Assembly: GCA_003194525.1 (NCBI GenBank)
Contig: NBIV01000285.1
Location: 1 to 64,000 of the forward strand
Direction of reading: 5' to 3'
DNA length: 64,000 nucleotides
DNA from: Gracilariopsis chorda
Taxonomy: Eukaryota; Rhodophyta; Florideophyceae; Gracilariales; Gracilariaceae
Position 1 is the stretch's first letter. The number at the start of each line of letters is the position of its first letter. Below are positions 1 to 9,864 of this stretch, piece after piece. The notes below the pieces were generated by a model that was given only the letters and a program-made list of their open reading frames with translations, did no database searches and was not told where the DNA came from. The position numbers and the translations under genes were made by a program.

Positions 1-2070
1 GGCACTCTATTGCGAACATAAATAACATGTTTCAGTGCATATGACCACAAACATTCTGGAAGATTTCCTTGAATGAGCAAAGCTCGGGCAGCTTCACCCA
101 TAGTGCGATTGATGCGCTCTGCAATGGCATTATGTTCTGGGGTATACGGTGGAGAAAACGATATCTCCTCGAGACCATTCTTGGGATTTCTCTTGCAAGG
201 CAATGTACTCTTCGGCATTGTCAGAGTGCAGCTTTCGAATAAGCACATGCTCTCCTCCAAGCTGTTTGAGCTTCTGTCTCACACCCAAGAACACTTGTGC
301 AATCTCAGACCTATGTATCATGAACCCAAGTACTGCATATCGCGAGTGATCATCCACAAATCCAGATGCATACCGGAATCGATCTGGGTACGATGGCACT
401 AATGGACCCATAATGTCTGAGTGCACAATGTCTCCAACGTTGTCAGATCTTTCAAACTTGCCCAGAAATGGCAGTTTATGTGCTTTGCCAAGCCGACACG
501 ATCGACATATCTCCTCCATGCACTTGAGTTTTGGTACTCCGTCGACATGTTCATGAACCTTTTGTAGGTCATACTCATTCATATGTGCCAGTCTGCGATG
601 CCACAATGTACTTGTGCTCTCCTCTGTTGCAGAAAGCATCTTGGATGTATCCCAGTGGTCAATGGGGTTGGGTAGCATGTACAGACGGGAACGATTATGA
701 CGAGTCCCACGTCCAATGTCAAACCCGTGCTCATGTTGTAGGGTTACCTCCTTACCACAGAACCGTGACTGGATACCCTTGTCAGCTAAGCGACCTACAG
801 ATACTAGGTTATATCCAAGATTCGGAACTAGCAGCACTTTCGACAACCTGAGGTTCACATTCGAGAAGGGTAGTATGACATCTCCTTGTTGCGTGGCATT
901 CACCGTATTGTTGTCAGCTAGCTCAATTGTCTTCTCTGGTATGTCAATCAGTGAGTCTGGAACGAACGCAGATACATAACAGAAGAAATGAGACGTAGCA
1001 CCACTGTCCGCATAAGTGTCGATGTGACTAATAGCTGGCGGTACCACTGAAGACTTCTCACTAGCAACACCAGCAATCTCAACTTTGGACGCTCTACTGG
1101 ATGACTTCCCAGAACGCTTTGGCTTGTCAACTGCGTTCACCCTCAGCTGGTCCAAGATTGCTTGTGGCAGATGGTTGTCAGGGTTGTCTGGATTCACGTG
1201 ACATCGGTCTTGGGTATGTCCATCACGGTCGCAGAAGGTGCAGTGGTACCCGTTTCTGCTTCCAGCAGCATACGCACGACCAGTGGGGTCGTTAACAGTG
1301 GTCGAATCTGATGCGTTACCATCATTTTCATTACCAATCGATGATCTGCTGTGTCCAATTATTCGGGCACCACCCTTTTACCTGTTCTTTTTGCGATTAC
1401 GACCTCTACTGGAACTACCTGAACCCATTTGACGAGCATTATATTCATCAATCAGGGTTGTCACCACATAGTCCCATGTCAGTTCGGAGATCTCCTTGGT
1501 CCTAAGTGCTGCGGCAGTTGACTCCAAAGAGCAGTTGGGGTCAATAGAGGCCAGAAGCATATGTGCCTTGTGAGACTCAGGTATAGCCGCATCCTTGCCC
1601 ATGCGGACCAGCTGCGAGAACAGACAGGCAAACTGGTCCACATACTCAGACATGTTTTGGCCTTTGTATGACATTCTGAGCAGCTGAGTCTGCACAGCTA
1701 TACGAGACACAGTCCTGTTTGAGGCATATCTCGCATCAAGTAGTTGAAGCATGTGACCAGGGTCATCATCCACATCCATGACTACACGCAGTGGGGCATC
1801 ACCAAGTGCACAAATGATGATTGCACATGCCTTTTCGTGCTTTGCAAGTATACGGGAGGGTGTCTGGGTCGCACTAGAAACAGACGCTTGGGTCATTGTG
1901 GCACTAGATGACTCCTCCGAACTGGACATAACCACATTCCAGACACCTTTAATTCGACACGCGGCACGTAGACGGTGTCGCCATAGGGTGTAATCTTCAC
2001 CTCGCTTACCATGGAAGCGTGGGATCTTCACACCAGAGGTGGTTTCGGACTCAACTTCGGAGTCAGACAT
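1..2070 (-). pseudogene. A1 gag-pol polyprotein, interrupted, 3' part missing
   Basis: This is the structural and enzymatic polyprotein of a copia retrotransposon. The start at 2070 gives the family gag N-terminus MSDSEVESETTSG, followed by the gag core (FHGKRGEDYTLWRHRLRAAC). Then come a CCHC knuckle (CX2CX4HX4C, near 1200-1250), the aspartic protease signature DSGATSHFF, a GAG-pre-integrase HX-C-C region (WHRRLAHMN to CRSCRLGKAH), and the integrase core with HSD and HSDN acidic residues. Two lesions are visible by comparison with A3. A Tyr codon has become TAA at 1378-1380, in the same frame before and after. An extra T at about 187-189 shifts the frame just before the catalytic Glu motif. 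The family is certain; activity of this copy is unlikely. Confidence 0.85.
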
Positions 2071-2416
2071 TATTCCGGAAGGAGATCAACCACCAAAAAA
2101 TGAAACCAAATGAAATGAAAATGAAGCAGAGTGAGGGACTCAATGCTTAGAAAGTTGACCAGAAGCTAATATGAATGGCTGATCGCGATACAGCTATTGA
2201 CTTGCAGCTGATGTCACACTATGAGGAGAGAACTGGAGCGGAGTATCCCAAAACTCAACAGCGAGGGAGCCAGCGGAGACCGTGTAACCAAGTCTCAACG
2301 CTCGTCCAGACGCGTCTGGTACGCGAATCACAGGCGGAGGTCGGGTCCTCTACGCCCGGAGTATAGTCACGAGTAGCTCTGAAGCAAACTCGGAAATGAA
2401 AATAACTTCGTAAAGG

Positions 2417-2494
2417 CGGGCGCACTGACGGGAGAAACTACCTGCGCTACCCTAAGGGTTGAACCCTGGACCCTGGTAACTCTCTCCAGGTGAG
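2417..2494 (-). promoter_or_regulatory. conserved structured block in A1 5' leader
   Basis: Read on the minus strand: a CCTGG/CCAGG hairpin, a GGGTT/AACCC hairpin, then a run of about 36 bases containing GGGTAGCG, GTAGTTTCTCC and GTCAGTGCGCCCG. The same arrangement recurs in the leaders of C1, C2, A4, B1, B2 and, more weakly, B3, with stems that change on both sides. A packaging, dimerisation or translation role is inference. Confidence 0.6.
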
Positions 2495-2844
2495 GTACGA
2501 AATTCTTCTGACCTACCCTGTTCTGCGCACTTCAGAAACGAGGGCTTTACAATCCGTACGTGTCGTCCCAGGGAGGTTAGTAGCTGTCGCGATAAGCGTT
2601 CACCAGTTAACCCCTGCTAGACACTTGCAGGAAAATAGCGCGGTCTTCCTTGTGCGCTGAAGCAATGGAGCCGGGATCGGAACAGGCGCAGGTCGGCTTA
2701 CCAGAGAAGGTGTCTCTGAACGCTTTGCCTACTTTCACCACAGCACCAAATACTTCCACAAGACTCGCAAAGATGATCTGCGCAAGACGATGAATCGAAC
2801 GAAAGAAAGTCAAAAGAGCGCGACGTCTGCAAAATGTCGACGCT

Positions 2845-2857
2845 CTGGGCCATAACC
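2845..2857 (-). other. primer-binding site, tRNA-iMet anticodon arm (A1)
   Basis: The minus strand reads GGTTATGGCCCAG directly after the LTR end, with a 3-nt gap. It matches the complement of the initiator tRNA-Met anticodon arm (CUGGGCCCAUAACC) except for one missing base. The intact 14-mer is at 8794-8807. Priming from an internal part of tRNA-iMet is known for Drosophila copia. Confidence 0.7.
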
Positions 2858-2860
2858 TTA

Positions 2861-3667
2861 TGATTTAAACGATAGTTGGGCTTTGGCGGAAATGAAAAAG
2901 GAAAGAAAGAAAGAAAATAAAGAGTGAAGGTTGCCAGGCTTAGGGCCGAGTTTACTTGGTACTGCGACTTCAGAGTCTTATATAGCACATCTACTTCGCA
3001 CTTCCACTACAAGAAAACCCTACAGCACTAAGTGGGGACACCCAATACTACCAATCATAATCAAACATAACACAATAAGGGTTGCACAAACTGATTACAG
3101 CTTCGTACAACCAGGCATAATAACATTACAACACATTGCAACCACGCACACCAAGTGAACCAAGCAGCCAACAACGCACAATAAGTGAACCGGACATGCC
3201 AACAATGTGCCAGCATGCTGCAGCACTGTATACACACTTCCCGCATCATCATGACAATGACAAAGCACAAATACACATGCCACCGCATCCATGTACATAC
3301 CCTAGGTGTGTTGCGTGCATGGCACGTGCTTACTTGCACAAGCGCACACATGACACACTTCCATATACCTGTAAACCACATGTAGCCACACATATTCTTC
3401 AGTACCATGCCTTCACCTTATGCCAAGTGGCCAGTTCTGTGCCCAGGACCTATAGAATGCATAACACTTGTAACCAATACGTTGCATATGAGTATTTGCA
3501 GTAGCCAATCATATGCCCGTTTCACGTTGGGTTTGAGAACACACCAATATGCGCTTTTGTAGAGCAGGTCCAAAAACAGCCCCTCCGTTATATCAAACTT
3601 TGGTTCCAAGTGTTGCTTTACGATGTCCCAGTACTACCCGGCACTCGACTATGTGCTAACATCAACA
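2861..3667 (-). repeat. LTR of family A (5' LTR of A1)
   Basis: 807 bp. On the minus strand it starts TGTTGATGTTAGCAC (right end, 3667) and ends TTTAAATCA (left end, 2861). It carries the U3 block shared by all three families (AAAAGCGCATATGCG, AACCCAACGTGAAAC, TGATTGGCTACTGCAAAT; about 3480-3560) and a TATATAAG box further downstream. Cys-rich ORFs read inside it are shadows. Homologous copies lie at 23153-23962 and 30418-31243. Confidence 0.85.
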
Positions 3668-5127
3668 GATATTTTAGTCAATGATAGTGATGACATTCCA
3701 CGCATTGTAAAGTCTCGGCATGTGACATTTGACGAGTCCAAGTTCCCTGGGGGACCATTTCTGGAACATGCTATGAGTGATGGAGGTGCATCAGATGATA
3801 CTTATGAAAGCACAGATCACTCTGAAATCGGTACTGAGAGTGGTAGTATGGTTTTCTGTGGACACCCCATTCGACATTGAGAGTGATACGGAACATATTG
3901 AATCCACTCCTATACCAACGGCACAGAGCATTGAAAGCGGTACCCGATCATCCAGATGATAGCGAGCATACTTCTGGTGACGATTCGGACCCAGACAATT
4001 CTGGTGAGCATGCCCAAGTCCTAGTCAACATACTTCGGAAACTGATGTCTTACTGGAATCTGAACCAGAACCACGCTATCCTCGCCGTACACGACGTGCA
4101 CCAGCTAAGTGGTGGTACATGGCCGGTAGTGCAACGTCACAAATGGATATTACTACCAGTGATGAACCGAACCTACTCTGGGAGAAGCACTGTCTGCCAC
4201 ACCACTTGAGCAGAGCCTTTGGAAGAGTGCCATTGATGAAGAACTGACATCTCTGGAGGAGAAGAACACTTGGGAGGAGGATGAATCACCTGCCTCTCAG
4301 CCTCTTCCTACTCATGTCATTCTAAACGTAAAGCGCGATGCCAAAGGATCAGTTGAGAGATTCAAGGCTAGGGTTGTGGCTGGTGGCAATCACCAGACAT
4401 ACGGGCAGAACTACATGGAGACATATGCGCCAGTAGTGCCATTTAGCCTGGTCCGCATGTTCCTGTACGTCGCACTTTGTCTTCAGATGTATGTGGCTCA
4501 AGTAGATGTTAAGACTGCATTTCTCAACGGTGAGCTTAAAGAAGACGTGTGGGTGATGTCGCCGCGTGGTGTTCCTGGTCTGACCACAAAGTGCTATAAG
4601 TTACTCAAGGCTATGTACGGTTTGAAACAGGCTCATCTAGCATGGCACACCAAGTTCAAAGCAGACATGAAGAGGTTGGGTTTTGAGGAACTACCCAGCG
4701 CACCGTGCGTATTCAAGCGAAAGGTTGGAGATGGCATGTATGCCTACATACTCGTATATGTGGACGACATTCTGGTGTTCACGCCAACGCTGGAGCAACG
4801 GACTACGGTGTTGGAGGAGTTCAAAACACTCTATGATCTCCGCATTGAGAACCGAATCACTCTATACCTTGGCGTGGAGCTGTCATGGAAGATAGGTACA
4901 GCCGGACAACTCCTTGGTGTCAAGCTGGGACAGTCGCTGTATATTGAAAGTATACTTCGACGATTTGGTCTCCAGAACGCTAAGCCAGTACCTAGCCCTA
5001 TGGTGGAGTGCTTCTTCACATCTCTAGCAATGGAGGAGGACAAATCACCAATGGATGTGCAGTTGTACCAGCAGATGATCGGGTCTCTGCTGTACTTGGC
5101 ACTACGTACTAGGTTGGATATACTTGC
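3668..5127 (+). pseudogene. A5: fragment of family A pol (integrase C-end and RT)
   Basis: The fragment begins abruptly at the A1 LTR edge with the post-integrase linker (SDDIPRIVKSRHVTFDES). It passes through a frameshifted acidic spacer (about 3850-4370) and then reads openly through reverse transcriptase from 4376: GNHQTYGQNYMETYAPVV, DVKTAFLNGELKEDVW, YGLKQAHLAWHTKF, and the catalytic YVDD at 4757-4768, which is intact here. It stops at LALRTRLDIL, where an LTR of family B cuts it. RNase H is absent. This is a dead fragment, but useful as evidence that the family's ancestral RT motif is YVDD. Confidence 0.8.
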
Positions 5128-5906
5128 TGTTGAAAGTTGAAAGGAAGTTGAGGGGATGGAAGGGAAGTTCGCCAGCTCTGGCTTGGATTTACTTGGAGGT
5201 CCTTCAGGCACATCTTATGTACCACTCTAAGCTCGAATTGCGCGGGAACACCAACTACAAGTAAAACCTAAACCACTAAGCAGGGACACTCAATACTACC
5301 AATCATCATCTAACATGACATAGCCAGCTCAGCACAACCTCATTACACCAACGCACACCAACGCACCAATGTTCTGTAATAGTTACGTGCATACACATGA
5401 CCATGACAAGGCACAAATTCACGACTCCAACACACGCCAGCACATGCCAACACATCACGGTAAGTCAACACGTCACGATAAGTCGGCACGTAACCTGTGG
5501 TGTTAGTGCCATGTCATCATGTGGCAATGCACACAACACCCACGTCATCAATATACCCGTGCATGTGTAAACCGGATGACAGTGCATGCGCACCTTACCA
5601 TTGTACCAACCACTGCTGTACCACTTGTACCAGGTGTCAACCACTTCATCAGTATCCCCTGCACACAACGTACACTGTGACCACTGTAGTAGCTGGACAC
5701 GTGGGTGTGTCCAACCGATCCAGTTATGCCATACCACTTGTACGCACCACGTTGCATATGTACATTTGCAGTAGCCAATCAGAAGCCAGTTTCACGTTGG
5801 GTTCGCGCACACGCGCATATGCGCTTTTGCAGAGGTACCCTCTAAAACAGCCCATGCTCCCCGGAACATTTGGTTTTCAGTGACAGCACAGGTACTACTG
5901 CCAACA
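5128..5906 (-). repeat. solo LTR of family B
   Basis: About 779 bp, nearly identical to the reverse complement of 12428-13214. It starts TGTTGGCAGTAG at the right end and ends with CAACA at 5128. No family B internal sequence adjoins it. Flanks (family A pol on the left, family C pol on the right) show no 5-bp duplication, so it marks a rearranged junction rather than a clean insertion. Confidence 0.8.
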
Positions 5907-8020
5907 GCTGAGTGATAAACCCTATTGCGAACATGTATGACGTGCTTTAATGCGTATGGCCACAAGCACTCTGGGAGACTTGCCTGTATGAGCAAAGCTC
6001 GAGCAGCTTCCTCCATAGTGCGATTGATGCGCTCGGCTATTGCATTGTGTTCCGGAGTATACGGAGGAGAGAAAGAAGTGTCTTGAAGATTGTTGGCAGG
6101 GTTCAGCTGCAACGCAATATACTCCTGGGCATTATCCGAGTGCACTTTCGCAATGGCCACTCCTCCAAGCTGCTGGAACTTGTGCTCAACTGCATCGAAT
6201 ACAACAGCAATTTCACTTTTATGGGTCATGAAGCCTAAGAGTGCATACCTTGAATGCTCGTCAAGGAAGGTAGAGGCATATTGAAACCTTTGTGGGAATG
6301 AAGGTACAAGGGGTCCTAGTATATCGGAGTGTACCACCTCACCTACGGCTGATGCTCGGTCGTATTTGCCAGGGAACGGAAGTTTATGTGCCTTACCAAG
6401 CATACACGGGCGGCATACCTCCTCCATTCCCGACATCTTCGGCACCCCTTCAGCATGTTTGTAAACTGACTGGAGGTCGCGCGCATTGATGTGGGCAAGT
6501 CGCCGATGCCATAGATTAGCAATACTGGACTCCGATGTCTTCATGCAATGATCTCCACTAGTTGGTGACGAGGATGGGGTTGGGTTGGTACCTTGCAATA
6601 TCGGATCGGGTAAGGTGTACAACCCGGAGCGTCGATCGCGATGGCCACTGCCGACTACAAACCCATTGTCCAAGGTGAGACGAACTTCACTTGAGCGAAA
6701 GAAAGATTCAATGCCCTTGTCCGCCAAGCATCCTATGGACACCAAATTGTATTCCAGTTCTGGAACGAACAGGACATCAGTCAATCGTAGGTTTGCGTAC
6801 TCAAATGGCAATACTATGTCACCCCGCTGCGTTGCACATACTTCAGTATTGTCGGCAAGCATGATGGTTCGAGTTTTTACGTTGTGCAAAGACTCGGGAA
6901 TAAACGCAGACACCGAATGGAAAAAGTGTGATGTAGCACCACTATCGGCATAGGTGTCCATATCACAACTGTCGGGAAGTACGATGGAAGACTTCTCCAG
7001 TGCCATGCCGCATACCTCAATCTTTGATGAACTACCAGCCGGTTTATTGCAAGACTTGGACGCCCCAGATTTGCTCTTCGATTTGATGTTAAGCTTGTCC
7101 AGGATGCTTTTGGGTAAGTGATTATCTGGGTTATCGGGATTCACATGGCATCTGTCCTTTGTGTGACCATCACGATCACAGAATTCACAGTGATAAGTCC
7201 GGTTACTGGACACCACGTATGCTCTACCAGTTGTACTTGGCCGATCATCAGAGTCACTTCCATCCCTGATGTGAGTGTGACTGGAGTTTTGCGACACACG
7301 TGAACCACCAGAACCTTTGCTTCTGTTCTTCTTTCGTCTTCGCGTACGTCCAGAACTAGAAGAACTGACCAGACGAGCATTGTACTCATCGATCAAAATG
7401 GTTGCCACATAGTCCCAAGTCAGTTCCGATATGTCCTTGGTACGGAGTGCAGCAGCCGTGGACTCCAACGAACTGTTCGGATCAATGGAAGCAAGTAGCA
7501 TAGGTGCCTTGTGAGACTCCGGTATAGCAGCATCCTTGCCCATACGGTCTAACTGGGCGAACAATGCCGTGTATTGATCCACATAGCTGGACATGTTCTC
7601 ACCGCTGTACGACATTCGGAACAATCGTGTCTGCACTGCAATTCTAGATACAGTCCTATTGGAGGCATAACGTCCATCCAAGAGTTGCAACATACGTGCA
7701 GGATCATCATCCACGTCCATGACTACGCGTAATGGAGCATCACCAAGAGCACAGATGATGATACCACAAGCCTTTTCTCGTTTCGCAATGATACGGGGAG
7801 TTGCTATTTCAGTGCCACTACCTGCGGTAGTTGTGTCTTGAGTTGAAATATCTGTGGTAGATTGAACCCCAGAGGGATTCGCGACATTCCAGACACCGTT
7901 AATACGGCATGCAGCACGGAGACGGTGACGCCACAGCATATAATCATCACCACGCTTACCATGGAAACGAGGAATTTTCATTCCAGATGTGGATTCCGTT
8001 TCAACTTCGGAGTAGGACAT
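5907..8020 (-). pseudogene. C1 gag-pol, open but truncated after integrase core
   Basis: About 704 codons without an internal stop. The start at 8020 (MSYSEVETESTSG) is chosen because it aligns with family A gag starts; the frame is open 14 codons further upstream. In order: gag core (FHGKRGDDYMLWRHRLRAAC), CCHC knuckle CEFCDRDGHTKDRC, protease DSGATSHFF, GAG-pre-integrase WHRRLAHIN to CRPCMLGKAHKLPF, integrase HSDILGP, HSDNAQEY and AERINRT with all three acidic residues. The frame then runs by chance into the family B LTR as far as 5792. The lack of lesions in what remains suggests recent truncation. Without RT it cannot move itself. Confidence 0.85.
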
Positions 8021-8341
8021 GGTTCCTACGGGACTAGAACCAAAGAAAAGCAACAAAAGCAACTATGTAGATGCCAAATGTAGTGATATCCACGCAATGT
8101 ATTGAAGCCGAAAGAGGGATTTCAAGGCTTCTGTTACACAAAGAACCAGAAAAACTGGAGTGGAGAAGAATCTCAAACACTCAACAGCGAAAACTTCAGC
8201 GGAGACCGTGTAACCAAGTCTACTACGCTTGTCGAGACGCGTGTCGTACGCGATCACAGGCAGAGTTCGGGTACTCAACGCCCGGAGTATACTCACAGGA
8301 CGTACTGATACGAGCCTGGACAGAAATAAAACTTCTTAAGA

Positions 8342-8420
8342 CGGGCGCACTGGCAGGAGATACTATCCCCGCTACCCTAGAGGTCCGAATCCTCTGGTCG
8401 CTGGTAACTCTCTCCAGGTG
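8342..8420 (-). promoter_or_regulatory. conserved structured block in C1 leader
   Basis: Minus strand: CTGG/CCAG hairpin, then AGAGG-loop-CCTCT hairpin, then the GGGTAGCGGGG...CCAGTGCGCCCG run. The second stem differs in sequence from those of A1 (GGGTT/AACCC) and B2 (AGGGT/ACCCT) but stays paired. This is the main evidence for a selected RNA fold. Confidence 0.6.
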
Positions 8421-8793
8421 AGATGCGGTTTCTGCAACCAATCCTGCTCTGCACACTTCAGAGCGAGGGGCTTTACAATCCGTACGAGACGTCCAAGGGA
8501 GGCTAGTAGCTGACGCGATAAGCTTTCACCAGTTAACCCCTTCTAGTCGCTTGCCGGAAAATAGCGCGGTCTTCCTTGTGCGCTGAAGCAAAGAAGCAGG
8601 GATCGGAACAGGCGCAGGTCGGCTTACCAGAGAAGGTGTCTCTGAACGCTTTGCCTACTTTCACCACTGCCACTCGACTTCCACAAGATTCGCTCGCTCG
8701 CAACGCAACGCGTACCTGCGCGAAAGAAAAACCAGTCTTCGTAGAGTCCAAAGAGATATTAGTAGAGCGCGACGTCTGCAAAAAGTCGACGCT

Positions 8794-8807
8794 CTGGGCC
8801 CATAACC
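8794..8807 (-). other. primer-binding site, tRNA-iMet anticodon arm (C1)
   Basis: The minus strand reads GGTTATGGGCCCAG immediately after the LTR end (CAACA). It is an exact 14-nt complement of the eukaryotic initiator tRNA-Met anticodon arm (CUGGGCCCAUAACC). It fixes both the LTR boundary and the copia-type half-tRNA priming. Confidence 0.8.
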
Positions 8808-9540
8808 TGTTGCAACGCACGCGGGTTATGAAAACAAAAGGGAAGAAACAACGGGAGGAAGAAGAAAAAAGAAAATAAAACAAGGAAGGTTGTCAGCCTT
8901 AGTCGACCAGTTTACTCGACAGCAGGCAAAGCCAATCTACATATACCCTACCGAACACACTTCACCGTCGTAGCAGCAAGCGACGGCGGTGGTTGCACCA
9001 TTACACTACACGTTATTCGTGTGTGCAGGTGTACACGAAACGCGCACACAATCTAGAGGGTCACAATTTCAAATAACTATATCAATCAATGCGCCAAATC
9101 CATTGCCAGTTCCTTGATCTGGAACCAGCTCTAAAAAATCAACAATTACCATCCTTGCACTCCAACCCCTCCGCGCAGCCTGCAAACGCACATTGTCCCA
9201 AATCACCCAATACAGCTCCCATTCGCATCTTCGGCATTGCAGCACAACCGTCTACTGCGCGCACACTTGGACCAACCACATTGCTCCACTTGTGCATATC
9301 CGCAATCCAGTACCATACACTCCATAACACTTGTACGGTATACAATGCATATAGCATTTTGCAGTAGCCAATCACATTGCCGTTTCACGTTGGGTTTGAG
9401 CAGAGGCGCATATGCGCTTTTGGAGCGAGGGGCTTCAAAAGTGCCCATGGTTCCCTGAAGGTTTGGTTTTGGACCAAGCTGACACCTTCTGTGGGGGTTG
9501 GCCAGGCACTCGACCACTTGTAGAGTTCAGCACTTCAACA
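8808..9540 (-). repeat. LTR of family C (5' LTR of C1)
   Basis: 733 bp, TGTTGAAGTGCTG at the right end and GCAACA at the left end. It contains the shared U3 block (about 9365-9440) and a GGTATATGTA box near 8940. Same family as the solo LTR 36629-37351 and the deleted copy 25565-25768. Its right edge abuts the truncated leader of B1 at 9541. Confidence 0.8.
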
Positions 9541-9660
9541 AAGGGTTATACTTGGGGAAGGCATATCTTGGGTCATTAGCCATCCTCTGGAAGCCTCGTA
9601 GAGAGCGACGCATCTTCTCCTTAGACGTAGGAGAGGGAAGACAGAAGAAGACGTCTTGTA

Positions 9661-9734
9661 CCCGGAGCATCTCCGGGGGCCAGGGTTCCGACACCCTAGG
9701 GTAGCGGAGGTAGTTTCTCCCGTCAGTGCGCCCG
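9661..9734 (+). promoter_or_regulatory. conserved structured block in B1 leader
   Basis: CCCGGAG-CAT-CTCCGGG (7-bp stem, 3-nt loop), then AGGGT-loop-ACCCT, then AGGGTAGCGGAGGTAGTTTC and CTCCCGTCAGTGCGCCCG. This is the block also seen in family A and C leaders although the gag proteins are different. A second copy lies at 13851-13924 in B2. Confidence 0.6.
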
Positions 9735-9741
9735 AATTTGA

Positions 9742-9805
9742 AGTTTTGTTTGTTGTTGTTGTCGTTGTTTTTGTTGTTATTGTTGTGGTTGTTGCCATTT
9801 TTGTA
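9742..9805 (+). repeat. TTG-rich microsatellite before B1 gag
   Basis: About 60 bp of imperfect TTG repeats (TTGTTGTTGTCGTTG and similar), ending about 60 bp before the gag ATG. B2 has the same tract at about 13935-13990 with slightly different length. On the opposite strand it yields a spurious Thr-rich ORF. Confidence 0.7.
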
Positions 9806-9864
9806 CTACTTAAGTGCCATAGGTCTTTCATCGCACCTGTGCTGTTTGTTGACATCTACCAAGC

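Larger units (their letters stand above)
1..3667 (-). mobile_element. Ty1/copia element A1 (family A), cut by window edge
   Basis: On the minus strand the order is 5' LTR (2861-3667), primer-binding site (2845-2857), long leader, gag from 2070, then protease and integrase running off at base 1. Reverse transcriptase, RNase H and the 3' LTR lie outside the window. It is inserted against a plus-strand pol fragment of the same family, which begins at 3668. The gag-pol frame has only one nonsense codon and one 1-bp insertion, so the copy is fairly young. Its LTR is an inverted copy of the one at 23153-23962. Confidence 0.85.
5907..9540 (-). mobile_element. Ty1/copia element C1 (family C), 3' truncated
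   Basis: On the minus strand: 5' LTR 8808-9540, primer site 8794-8807, leader to 8021, gag-pol from 8020. It is cut at 5907 by the family B solo LTR, so integrase C-terminus, RT, RNase H and 3' LTR are missing. It supplies the link between the family C LTR and this gag-pol, which is related to but distinct from family A. Confidence 0.8.

Noticed and set aside
3061..3504. Cys- and His-rich ORFs on both strands
   Set aside because: They lie in a family A LTR and recur in its other copies; their apparent conservation is that of the LTR DNA.
8375..8420. tRNA gene suggested by GAGGTCCGAATCCTC, like a T-arm
   Set aside because: No acceptor, D or anticodon arm could be fitted around it; the other copies keep the stem but not the T-arm bases.
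9535..9855. Thr-rich ORF on the minus strand
   Set aside because: It is the translation of the TTG microsatellite in the B1 leader.
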